Positions 1 through 6,908 of a stretch of 30,740 nt of DNA are shown piece after piece. Source of the stretch: Thioglobus_B sp964403565 (lineage in GTDB: Bacteria > Pseudomonadota > Gammaproteobacteria > PS1 > Pseudothioglobaceae); the NCBI GenBank assembly GCA_964403565.1, contig CAYOFV010000008.1, forward strand, positions 1 through 30,740. The letters are read 5' to 3'. A program made the translations under genes and the position numbers. The notes beneath the pieces are model-generated. The model was not told the DNA's origin and did no database searches. It saw only the letters and a program-made list of their open reading frames with translations. Numbering within the stretch: the first letter of the stretch is position 1; the number at the start of each line of letters is the position of its first letter.

Positions 1-229
1 CGGCATTGGCATTGCCACTGTTTATCAGTAGCGCTAATGGTGAATGCTCCAGATGATTTTTAGCCACTACAACAGGTGCTGCACAAAATACATTTTGGGT
101 AAATACACCAGCAGTTACAGAATCACTCTTAAGAGTTACAACTGATAAATCTAAGGCGCCATTATTCTTAATACCACCAGCGATAGCAGCAGAGTTTACA
201 CCTTCAATTTTTAATAACGAATCAGCCAT
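1..229 (-). CDS. argJ: ArgJ, glutamate N-acetyltransferase / amino-acid N-acetyltransferase, N-terminal part
   Basis: ArgJ transfers the acetyl group from N-acetylornithine to glutamate in the cyclic arginine pathway. Only the first 76 residues are inside the window; the gene runs off the left edge. The translation begins MADSLLKIEGVNSAAIAGG and contains GVFTQN, FCAAPV and ALLINSGNANA, the order and spacing of the conserved ArgJ N-terminus. The ATG at 227-229 is preceded by AAGGGA at a good ribosome-binding distance. The thiolysis/autocleavage Thr of the family lies beyond the window edge and cannot be checked. It is on the same strand as the iron-transport genes but functionally unrelated to them, and 34 bases separate it from the permease stop. 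Confidence 0.9.
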   Translation of the reverse strand, partial: MADSLLKIEGVNSAAIAGGIKNNGALDLSVVTLKSDSVTAGVFTQNVFCAAPVVVAKNHLEHSPLALLINSGNANA

Positions 230-263
230 AAAATCCCTTGTTGTTTCAAGGTATTTTACTTAT

Positions 264-1871
264 CTAATTAACTGTAGAAGATTTTTTATCTAAGTATTGA
301 AACACTCCCATAAATAGTGCACCAAATAACACCATAACCAAAGCAGGAATAGCTGCACGTTCAAACAACCCTTCAGCACTAAGTTCGTATACTTGAATCG
401 CTAAAGTATCCCAACCAAATGGACGTAGTAGATAAGTTGCAGGCAGTTCTTTCATAACATCAACCGCCACTAACAAACCACCTGCCAAAATACCTGGAGT
501 CATCATTGGTAGATAAACCCTCCATACAAGTCGTAATCTAGAGGCGCCTAATAATCTAGCACTTTGTGTATAAACCGGCTTAATTTGTTGTGCTGATGCA
601 TCAATAGAACTATAACCAATTGCCATAAATCTAGAAACATAAGCAAAAATAAGCAATGCTATTGATCCAAAAATAATATGATTAATACTTTCACCGCCAA
701 AATGGATATTAATGGCAGATATTTGGTTAATTCCATACAATAAACCAACTGCCATTACAGAACCTGGCAATGCATACCCAAGTGTTGCCATACGAATAAC
801 AGTTTTTAACCACAAACTATCTGCTTTACATCTTCCTGGTAATGCAAGTACAGTGGCAATAGTAACAGTAACAATAGCTGCAACAATCGTAAGAATGGTA
901 GTTGAGTTAATAAGATCAAAATATTTATCACTCCACTCGTCAGAGAAACTCTCAACACCCCATATAACAAGTTGTAACATTGGCATAGCAAATGCCAACA
1001 TAAACACACCTAAAACAAATATTGTTATTAACCATCCACTCCAGCCAGTAGCTTTATACGGTCTTTTGTTAGACACATCGGCAGAATAATATTTTGCTTG
1101 TCCTCTGGCTTTTTTCTCAAAATATATAAGAAAAAATGCAACTAAAACTAATAAGGATGCAAGTTGGGCTGCAACCTCAATAGATCTAAAATCTCCCCAT
1201 GCTGAGTAAATTGCAGTTGTAAAAGTATCATAGTTAAACAAACCCACCACACCAAAATCAGCTAAGGTTTCCATCAACGTTACTAATAATCCAGCTGCCG
1301 TTGCAGGTCTTGCCAGTGGTAATGATATTTTAAAAAATACTTGAATTGGGTTCGCACCAAGCAACTTGCCCGCTTCAATCATATTGATCTTTTGGCGTTT
1401 AAATGAAGCTCTGGTCATCATATAAACGTAAGGATAAAATACCAACACAAAAGTCAGAATAATCGCCCACGAGCCAGAGCGAATATCAAAACCAGGCAAT
1501 CCAAGCACTTCGCGCATCCAAACCTGTGCATAGCCCGAGTAATCAAACACGCCTAAATAAACAAACGCAAGCACATACGCAGGAATGGCAAAGGGTAAAA
1601 ACAGCGCCCACTCTAGCCATTTTCTACCTGGAAATTCAACCATTACCACTAAATAAGCTAATACTGTACCCAAAAGCGTAACACCCACGCCCACCCCTAA
1701 TAACAGAATAAGTGTTGAGCTAATTAATCTTGGCAATAGATTTTCAGAGAAATGCCCCCATAGTTCATGCTCGGGCAGTAGCCACGACAAAGCAACCACA
1801 AATATTGGCATTGCAACCAGTAGTGCAATAATACTGATAAATATTTTGGATTTAAGGCAGTTTTTTTCCAA
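264..1871 (-). CDS. fbpB: Fe(III) ABC transporter permease, fused two-domain type (FbpB/SfuB-like)
   Basis: This is the inner-membrane permease that moves ferric iron delivered by the periplasmic binding protein encoded upstream. At 535 residues it has the fused family's normal length, with about twelve hydrophobic segments in two repeated halves. Each half has an EAA loop that docks on the ABC ATPase: EAGKLLGANP near residue 166 and QSARLLGASR near residue 440. The first codon is TTG at 1869-1871 with no clear ribosome-binding site. The next ATG (1809-1811) would remove most of the first membrane segment, so TTG is kept with reservation. A terminator-like hairpin separates it from the binding-protein gene, so it is probably made at a lower level. 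Family assignment is strong; Fe(III) specificity is inferred from the neighbours. Confidence 0.88.
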   Translation of the reverse strand: MEKNCLKSKIFISIIALLVAMPIFVVALSWLLPEHELWGHFSENLLPRLISSTLILLLGVGVGVTLLGTVLAYLVVMVEFPGRKWLEWALFLPFAIPAYVLAFVYLGVFDYSGYAQVWMREVLGLPGFDIRSGSWAIILTFVLVFYPYVYMMTRASFKRQKINMIEAGKLLGANPIQVFFKISLPLARPATAAGLLVTLMETLADFGVVGLFNYDTFTTAIYSAWGDFRSIEVAAQLASLLVLVAFFLIYFEKKARGQAKYYSADVSNKRPYKATGWSGWLITIFVLGVFMLAFAMPMLQLVIWGVESFSDEWSDKYFDLINSTTILTIVAAIVTVTIATVLALPGRCKADSLWLKTVIRMATLGYALPGSVMAVGLLYGINQISAINIHFGGESINHIIFGSIALLIFAYVSRFMAIGYSSIDASAQQIKPVYTQSARLLGASRLRLVWRVYLPMMTPGILAGGLLVAVDVMKELPATYLLRPFGWDTLAIQVYELSAEGLFERAAIPALVMVLFGALFMGVFQYLDKKSSTVN

Positions 1872-1907
1872 GTGATTTATATAAAAATTTTCTAGTATTT
1901 TAAAACA

Positions 1908-1945
1908 GAAAAACCCAAGACTATCAACAAGCCTTGGGTTTTACA
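1908..1945 (-). terminator. Intrinsic terminator between the binding-protein and permease genes
   Basis: A perfect 10-bp stem AAAACCCAAG/CTTGGGTTTT (1910-1919 with 1933-1942, 13-base loop) is followed on the minus strand by a T-rich run. It lies 3' of the binding-protein gene and 5' of the permease gene. Partial termination here would give more periplasmic protein than permease, a common arrangement in ABC importers. Confidence 0.75.
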
Positions 1946-1959
1946 ATATGAGATAAAAA

Positions 1960-2979
1960 CTACTTATAACCTTTTATCTGCATTAATCTAACTGCTTTAG
2001 CTTGCAAAATTCCCGCTTGTGATAAGTTCATATCGTCTTGCTTAAATGAACCCCAGGCAGACACCACATCATCAGAAGCAACATTTTGATTAGCTGGATA
2101 TTCTTTATTAAGCGACCCATAAATAGCTTGTGCCTTTGCTGATGACAACCACTCTAATAACTGGATTGCGCCTTGTGTATTTGAAGCATGCTTGGTAACA
2201 CCAGCACCCGATACATTAACGTGCACACCTGTAGTGTCTTGATTAGCCCAGAACAGTTTCAAAGGGGAGTTTGGATTTTTATCCATTAAGCGCCCGTAAT
2301 AGTAAGTATTTACTAAACCAACATCACATTGTCCTGACAAAATCGCACTCATCACATGTGAATCTTTTGCATTAGGCGTGGCTGCTAAGTTGTCCACCCA
2401 TCCAGTAATAATATCACCCGCTTTGTCCTCACCATGGTTGTAAATTACAGAAGCCACTAACGATTTAGTATAGATTTTTTTACTAGTTCTCAAACATAAC
2501 TTTCCTTTCCACTTATCTGTTGCTAAATCAGCATAAGTGGAAAGCTCTTCTGGCTTAACACGATCTGTATTGTAAACAATGGTTCTTGCACGTACTGACA
2601 ATCCTGTCCATAGGCCATCAGGATCTCTTAGATGTGCTGGAATATTGCTCTTTAAAGTTTCAGTTTGAACAGCTTGAAATAAATCTTGTGATCCTGCATA
2701 CCAAAGGTTGCCCGCATCTACTGTCATAAACATGTCAGCCTGTGTATTAGCACCTTCAAGCTTTAATCGCTCAATAAGCGCACCACCTTTACCAGTTAAG
2801 TACTCAACTTTAATACCCGTTTCTTTTGTAAAAGCCTCAAATAGTGGTTTTATCAAATGCTCTTTTCTTGAACTATATACAGTAACAGAATCTTTTTGTG
2901 CAGCTTTAACTGCTGTAATACTTGAAACAGTAATTATAGAAAACGCAATTACTGATGAAAATATTTGTTTAACATTCAT
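1960..2979 (-). CDS. fbpA: Periplasmic Fe(III)-binding protein of an ABC importer (FbpA/FutA-like)
   Basis: This is a class of periplasmic ferric-iron-binding protein that feeds a permease/ATPase pair. It has 339 residues with a signal peptide of about 26 residues ending AVKA. The mature start SVTVYSSRKEHLIKPL and the segment TGIKVEYLTGKGGALIERL are typical of the Fbp/Fut group. A Tyr cluster NTYYYGR (Tyr226-228) matches the tyrosines that coordinate Fe(III) in this family. The gene has a strong AAGGAGA ribosome-binding site and its own Fur boxes just upstream, so it can be induced by iron starvation separately from feoAB. Iron as substrate is supported by the Tyr cluster and the Fur boxes; it has not been tested. 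Confidence 0.92.
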   Translation of the reverse strand: MNVKQIFSSVIAFSIITVSSITAVKAAQKDSVTVYSSRKEHLIKPLFEAFTKETGIKVEYLTGKGGALIERLKLEGANTQADMFMTVDAGNLWYAGSQDLFQAVQTETLKSNIPAHLRDPDGLWTGLSVRARTIVYNTDRVKPEELSTYADLATDKWKGKLCLRTSKKIYTKSLVASVIYNHGEDKAGDIITGWVDNLAATPNAKDSHVMSAILSGQCDVGLVNTYYYGRLMDKNPNSPLKLFWANQDTTGVHVNVSGAGVTKHASNTQGAIQLLEWLSSAKAQAIYGSLNKEYPANQNVASDDVVSAWGSFKQDDMNLSQAGILQAKAVRLMQIKGYK

Positions 2980-3009
2980 AACTTCTCCTTAAAAAATATT
3001 TATTATTTA

Positions 3010-3046
3010 ATTGATAATGATTATCAATTGCAAATGATAATCATTT
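3010..3046 (-). promoter_or_regulatory. Double Fur box and promoter of the Fe(III)-binding protein gene
   Basis: Two near-perfect Fur palindromes stand side by side: TTGATAATGATTATCAA at 3011-3027 and AAATGATAATCATTT at 3032-3046. The first fills the 17-bp spacer between a possible -35 (TTGCAA) and -10 (TTAAAT) on the minus strand. The second touches the stop codon of the upstream ATPase gene. Fe-loaded Fur bound here would block transcription directly. Confidence 0.85.
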
Positions 3047-3697
3047 CTAATTGAATGTCAACCGTTTATTAGTAATAGTTCCCACTTTATCTGCAAGGGT
3101 ATTAGCCTCAGACTGATCGTGGGTAACTAATATAGATGTAATATTGAATTTTTTTATAATTGAGCGAACCTGAATAGCTAACCTATCCCTATGTGATTTA
3201 TCTAAATTTGAAAAAGGCTCGTCCATTAATAACAGTTTAGGTTTTGTGGCCAAGGATCTTGCCAAGGCTACTCTTTGTTGTTCTCCACCCGATAACTGAT
3301 GTGGATATTTTTTTTCAATTCCTTGCAAACCTATAAGCTCTAAAAGCTCACTTACGATAATATATTTTTCATTTTTAGACTTATCTTTTAATCCGAAAGA
3401 TATATTTTGCTCGACACTCATATGTGGAAAAAGAGCATAATCTTGAAAAACCATTCCAATCGATCTAGATTCTGGCTGTACTTTATGTGATCCATTAATA
3501 GAGATGTTTTTATCGTCAAGAAAAACATCTCCGCTATAAGCATTATCTAATCCAGCAATAAACCTTAAGGTAGAGCTTTTACCACTACCACTATCACCTA
3601 ACAAAGCTAGTATTTCGCCCTTATTAAGTTCTAGATTTAAGCCTTTAACAATATTGTTATTGTTATGATTAATTGTTAAATCTTCTACCTTTAGCAC
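3047..3697 (-). CDS. ABC transporter ATP-binding protein, short, probably of the Fe(III) importer
   Basis: This ATPase should power the permease encoded two genes downstream. It has Walker A GDSGSGKSST (residues 34-43), the ABC signature LSGGEQQR, Walker B LLLMDEPFSNLD and a switch His in LVTHDQSEA. It is 216 residues, whereas FbpC-type subunits are about 350 residues with a C-terminal TOBE regulatory domain. That domain is missing here and the stop coincides with the edge of a Fur box. The start is GTG at 3695-3697, five bases after the feoB stop, without a strong ribosome-binding site, so coupling to feoB translation is likely. The pairing with the Fe(III) permease comes from context. A different ABC partner cannot be excluded. 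Confidence 0.85.
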   Translation of the reverse strand: MLKVEDLTINHNNNNIVKGLNLELNKGEILALLGDSGSGKSSTLRFIAGLDNAYSGDVFLDDKNISINGSHKVQPESRSIGMVFQDYALFPHMSVEQNISFGLKDKSKNEKYIIVSELLELIGLQGIEKKYPHQLSGGEQQRVALARSLATKPKLLLMDEPFSNLDKSHRDRLAIQVRSIIKKFNITSILVTHDQSEANTLADKVGTITNKRLTFN

Positions 3698-3702
3698 TTT
3701 TA

Positions 3703-5895
3703 TTACTTACAGTGTCGACAACTGCTTTCTGTTGTAATTGGTATAACCATACCTCTGGCCTTTTTACCTGTGCGCATAAGCATAGTAACTGATGCCACTA
3801 AAATACCAATAGAAACACCAATCCATAATAATGAAGACCCTGGGTGTTGTGCAAATGTTCCAACTTGATAGAACATTGTGGCACTAAAGTACGCCAATCC
3901 AGTTGCCCAAAGAGCGCCAACTAAAGCCCAACTCTTGCCCACTTCACGAACCATAGCACCAAATGCTGCAACACACGGGAAGTACAACAAGATAAATAGC
4001 AGATATGCAAAGGCGCCAATTTTGCCATCAAACCTTGAAACCATTGCTCCAAATGTAGCAGTTGAAACTTCTTGAGATTCTGCTGCAAGATCTTGTGAGT
4101 GCGTATCTTCTAAAACTCCAAGGCCTAATGGATCTGAAAGATTTTGCAATGCGTCAGCTACATTGGCAGGAATTGTTGCAAGCGCCTCTTCTAATCCATC
4201 TACTAAACTATATTCAACTTGCTCTTCTTCAGCGCTAGATTCTTGCTTATCAATAGATGAATATAATGAATCAAGTGTACCTACTACAACCTCTTTAGCC
4301 AAAATTCCAGTAACAATACCAACGGTGGCTGGCCAGTTGTCTTCTTCAATACCCATTGGTTTAAATACTGGAGTTACGGTTTGTGCAACTTTACTCAACA
4401 TTGAATCTTTTGAATCTTGATTGCCAAAACTACCATCAGTGCCAAAACTATTAACTACGTTAATAACCATTACTACTAATACAATAATCTTACCAGCGCC
4501 TAAAACAAAGCCTTTAAGTTTGTTCCAAGTGTTAATCATCAGGTTTCTAAAAGCTGGCAATTGATAATTTGGCATCTCCATTAAGAAATCACTAGTATCT
4601 GCACCACCTTTAAATGCACGTTTTAAAATCAGACCAGTAAATACTGCAAATAACACTCCAATTACATACAAAGCAAACACAATATTCTGCCCACCTACTG
4701 GAAAGAATGCCGCTGCAAATAACGCATATACAGCAAGTCTTGCACCGCAAGACATAAACGGTGACATTAACACTGTCGTAATACGCTCACGATGAGTGTC
4801 AAGTGTGCGCGCCGCCATAATGCCTGGCACATTACAACCAAAGCCAACAATTAAAGGAATAAATGCCTTGCCTGATAATCCAATTTTTCTCATAAATTGA
4901 TCCATCACAAAGGCAGCTCTAGCCATATATCCTATCTCTTCAAGTAGAGTAAGGAATAAATACAGTGCAGCAATAATAGGAACAAAAGTTGCAACTACCT
5001 GAATACCGCCACCAACACCATCGGCAATAATTACTGTTATAAATTCTGGCATACCAATACTATTAAGTATCTGCGCCACACCATCAATAAAGATAACCCC
5101 TGCAGCTATATCAAAAAAGTCAATTAACGCACCGCCAAAATTAATGCTTACTAAAAACAGTAAGTACATTACCACTAGGAAAAAAACTATTCCAGTTACC
5201 GGCCCCAAAACCAACTTATCAACTTTATCAGAGAAGGTTTTCTTAATATTTGATTTGTGCTGGATTACATTAGTTGCAATTTGATTTGCATGATTAAACC
5301 TTGCCTCGGCTTCCAATAACTCAACTTGCTTGTCATCATTACTATCTTTTGCCGTATTAATCTTATCAGTCGGATAATCAATTGTTATTTTTTCTACTGA
5401 ATCAAAATTATCAATTGTTTGAGAGAATGTAGATAAATCAATATCTTCTTTTAATGAAATTGGCAAAACATCACAACCAAGAGATTGTTTGAGTTTTTCA
5501 ATGTCAATCTCCATGCCGCGCTTTTTAACAACATCCATCATATTAAGTAGCACAACAATATTTACACCTAACTCTCTTAATTGGGTTGTAAGATATAGTC
5601 CGCGCTCTAATGTCGAAGCATCAACAATATTAAAGTATAAATAATCAGGATTATTAAGCGCAAAATCACGTGCAATTTGCTCATCAATAGAAGAGTCTTT
5701 ATCATCAATAGAATAAACACCAGGCAGATCTACAACTTCGTATGATTTATCACCTGTGATAAACTCACCTTCTTTCCTATCGACCGTTACACCTGGCCAG
5801 TTTCCAGTACGCTGTTTAGCTCCAGTAAGCAAATTAAAAAGAGTTGTTTTTCCCGAATTTGGATTACCAATTAAGGCTACTTTGTTAAAACTCAT
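3703..5895 (-). CDS. feoB: FeoB, ferrous iron transporter B
   Basis: FeoB is the inner-membrane Fe(II) permease with a cytoplasmic G-protein domain. At 730 residues it is near the family norm. G1 is GNPNSGKT (10-17), G3 is DLPG (56-59) and G4 is NMMD (118-121). The membrane core contains VGFGCNVPGIMAARTLD and the later MSCGARLAVYALFAAAFF segment, both hallmark FeoB helices with the pore-associated Cys. The last residues, SSCRHCK, add a small Cys pair at the cytoplasmic end. Its ATG overlaps the feoA stop as ATGA (5892-5895), so the two are translationally coupled. The ABC ATPase gene follows after five bases, which physically joins ferrous and ferric uptake. Confidence 0.97.
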   Translation of the reverse strand: MSFNKVALIGNPNSGKTTLFNLLTGAKQRTGNWPGVTVDRKEGEFITGDKSYEVVDLPGVYSIDDKDSSIDEQIARDFALNNPDYLYFNIVDASTLERGLYLTTQLRELGVNIVVLLNMMDVVKKRGMEIDIEKLKQSLGCDVLPISLKEDIDLSTFSQTIDNFDSVEKITIDYPTDKINTAKDSNDDKQVELLEAEARFNHANQIATNVIQHKSNIKKTFSDKVDKLVLGPVTGIVFFLVVMYLLFLVSINFGGALIDFFDIAAGVIFIDGVAQILNSIGMPEFITVIIADGVGGGIQVVATFVPIIAALYLFLTLLEEIGYMARAAFVMDQFMRKIGLSGKAFIPLIVGFGCNVPGIMAARTLDTHRERITTVLMSPFMSCGARLAVYALFAAAFFPVGGQNIVFALYVIGVLFAVFTGLILKRAFKGGADTSDFLMEMPNYQLPAFRNLMINTWNKLKGFVLGAGKIIVLVVMVINVVNSFGTDGSFGNQDSKDSMLSKVAQTVTPVFKPMGIEEDNWPATVGIVTGILAKEVVVGTLDSLYSSIDKQESSAEEEQVEYSLVDGLEEALATIPANVADALQNLSDPLGLGVLEDTHSQDLAAESQEVSTATFGAMVSRFDGKIGAFAYLLFILLYFPCVAAFGAMVREVGKSWALVGALWATGLAYFSATMFYQVGTFAQHPGSSLLWIGVSIGILVASVTMLMRTGKKARGMVIPITTESSCRHCK

Positions 5896-6113
5896 AATAC
5901 ATTTACCTCAACAAATTCAGCAATGGTTCTACCAACACTAACTCGTGCATTGCCCATAGCCAAAACCATATCTCCACCTCTATTTCTTAATACAGAAACT
6001 TTAGATCCGTTATTTACGCCTAGACCCAACAGTCTAATTTTTTTAGAGTATGGTAAGTCAATGCTGTTAATCACACACTGACAACCAACTGATTGTTTTG
6101 ACAATAAATTCAT
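5892..6113 (-). CDS. feoA: FeoA, ferrous iron transport protein A
   Basis: FeoA is a small cytoplasmic SH3-like protein that assists FeoB. It has 73 residues; the core RLLGLGVNNGSKVSVLRNRGGDMV and the ending NARVSVGRTIAEFVEV match the family pattern. A longer reading from a GTG at 6159-6161 is possible, but that codon lies inside a Fur-like palindrome and would add a hydrophobic tail not seen in FeoA, so the ATG at 6111-6113 is chosen. The ribosome-binding site is weak. It overlaps feoB by four bases. Confidence 0.88.
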   Translation of the reverse strand: MNLLSKQSVGCQCVINSIDLPYSKKIRLLGLGVNNGSKVSVLRNRGGDMVLAMGNARVSVGRTIAEFVEVNVL

Positions 6114-6153
6114 AAAAATTATAATATTATTAAAGATTAAAATAGCTTGTAAA

Positions 6154-6168
6154 TGATACACGTTCTCA
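6154..6168 (-). promoter_or_regulatory. Degenerate Fur-box-like palindrome before feoA
   Basis: TGATACACGTTCTCA keeps 10 of 14 positions of the 7-1-7 Fur pattern TGATAAT-n-ATTATCA. It sits 40 bases upstream of the feoA ATG. It is weaker than the other boxes in the window, so it may be a secondary site or chance. Confidence 0.45.
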
Positions 6169-6221
6169 TTTGCATTTACAAACTATTTATAAAAAAATAA
6201 TTTAATATACAATTTGGATAG

Positions 6222-6380
6222 CTAGCACTTATCCATGTTATTTAGATCGTCATTCAACTGATCTAAAAACACTTGCTTAATTACATTATTAGATAAATTA
6301 AACTTACGCATAGTTGCAATATCCAGACGATTTGCACTTCGCAGATATTCCAATTTTGCTTTTTGCCAAAGTTGAAACAT
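6222..6380 (-). CDS. Small 52-residue protein before feoA, possibly FeoC-like
   Basis: It starts MFQLWQKAKLEYLRSANRLD and ends NNMDKC. The ATG follows the stop of the Cys-rich peptide gene with no gap (TAAATG), which argues for coupled translation. The middle, ANRLDIATMRKFNLSNNVIK followed by QVFLDQL, has the spacing of a small helix-turn-helix. By memory it resembles the winged-helix part of FeoC (GRMEAAQISQTLN...), but the Cys-rich wing of FeoC is absent and only one terminal Cys remains. The position in a Feo operon supports an iron-related role. The FeoC link is a suggestion only. Confidence 0.5.
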   Translation of the reverse strand: MFQLWQKAKLEYLRSANRLDIATMRKFNLSNNVIKQVFLDQLNDDLNNMDKC

Positions 6381-6482
6381 TTATTTGTTTTTATTTTTAG
6401 AGCAACCACCACAACAGTTTGAACACTTGTTAGTTTTTGTTGCGTTGTTGTTATTTAAAACTATTTTTTGAATTTTATTCAT
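6381..6482 (-). CDS. 33-residue Cys-rich peptide in the iron operon
   Basis: The peptide ends NKCSNCCGGCSKNKNK and has four Cys in an eight-residue block, after an Asn/Lys-rich N-terminal part. It has an excellent ribosome-binding site (AGGAGAA, about 9 bases before the ATG) and its stop abuts the next start. It has no hydrophobic segment, so it is not the FeoB-associated Cys-rich membrane protein. The Cys block could bind a metal ion or Fe-S cluster, but no function is recognised. It lies downstream of the Fur box and hairpin leader, and upstream of feoAB. Confidence 0.6.
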   Translation of the reverse strand: MNKIQKIVLNNNNATKTNKCSNCCGGCSKNKNK

Positions 6483-6507
6483 AATTACTATTCTCCTAAT
6501 TAAAGAT

Positions 6508-6579
6508 TTATATCTAGCCAGTTTAAATCGGAGTTTGAGAGAGTGAGTATTGTCAACAATTCAAACCAGCTAGATATAA
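6508..6579 (-). ncRNA. Leader hairpin 3: 20-bp RNA stem just before the Cys-rich peptide gene
   Basis: Bases 6560-6579 and 6508-6527 pair over 20 consecutive positions in the minus-strand transcript, with three G-U wobbles and no mismatch; the loop is 32 bases. The wobbles would be A-C mismatches in the plus-strand RNA, so the stem is specific to the iron-operon transcript. It ends 11 bases before the ribosome-binding site of the Cys-rich peptide. The loop carries TCACTCTCT, which is also in hairpin 1. Confidence 0.7.
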
Positions 6580-6596
6580 CTCTTGTTTTTAGTTTG

Positions 6597-6623
6597 CCCC
6601 TGGGAAGGACTAAAACCCAGAGG
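6597..6623 (-). ncRNA. Leader hairpin 2: short GC-rich stem
   Basis: CCUCUGGG pairs with CCCAGGGG (eight pairs, one U-G) around the 11-base loop TTTTAGTCCTT. The wobble again favours the minus-strand RNA. It is the most GC-rich spot in the leader. No T-run follows, so it is not a simple terminator. Confidence 0.6.
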
Positions 6624-6628
6624 ACTTA

Positions 6629-6686
6629 TTGAAACGATTACTAAATAGATGTCATTGCGAAGAGAGTGATTAGTAATCAGTTTCGA
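6629..6686 (-). ncRNA. Leader hairpin 1, starting just after the leader-peptide stop
   Basis: GAAACTGATTACTAA-type arms pair: 6631-6644 with 6670-6684, 14 pairs with one bulged base. The 25-base loop contains TCACTCTCT, the same nine bases found in the loop of hairpin 3. It begins eight bases after the stop of the 25-residue peptide, so a ribosome at the end of that peptide would disturb it. Confidence 0.6.
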
Positions 6687-6693
6687 ACCTTTT

Positions 6694-6771
6694 TTATGAT
6701 GTTGTTACTCCATGAAATTCTAAAAAGTCTTCTAATTGTTTCTTTGTTAACACCTTGTAGCCTTTTTTCAT
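6694..6771 (-). CDS. 25-residue leader peptide behind the Fur box
   Basis: The reading frame MKKGYKVLTKKQLEDFLEFH... ends after GVTTS. It has a consensus-like site GAGGA seven bases before the ATG and lies about 30 bases downstream of a strong Fur box, so it should be the first thing translated when iron is low. No known peptide family is recognised. It is followed at once by a run of RNA hairpins, suggesting a regulatory leader peptide, but a small functional protein is equally possible. The start signal is good; translation is unproven. Confidence 0.5.
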   Translation of the reverse strand: MKKGYKVLTKKQLEDFLEFHGVTTS

Positions 6772-6800
6772 ATTTTTCCTCTTGTTTGTTATTTAATGTA

Positions 6801-6819
6801 AATGATAATGATTATCATT
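6801..6819 (-). promoter_or_regulatory. Fur box at the head of the iron-uptake operon
   Basis: AATGATAATGATTATCATT is a 19-bp palindrome broken only at its centre, a near-ideal Fur box. On the minus strand it covers a possible promoter (TTGCAT, 17 bp, TATCAT). The divergent CDF gene starts 90 bases away and could also be affected. Confidence 0.85.
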
Positions 6820-6908
6820 AACAAATGCAAGTATTTTTTTGATTTTTTTTAAAAAAACTTGTTTATGTCATAAAATAGCTTAATAAATCAACACATTGTT
6901 AATTATTA

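Noticed and set aside
6670..6700. GGTTCGAAAC on the minus strand as a tRNA T-arm
   Set aside because: No acceptor, anticodon or D-arm can be built around it; the bases are used in leader hairpin 1.
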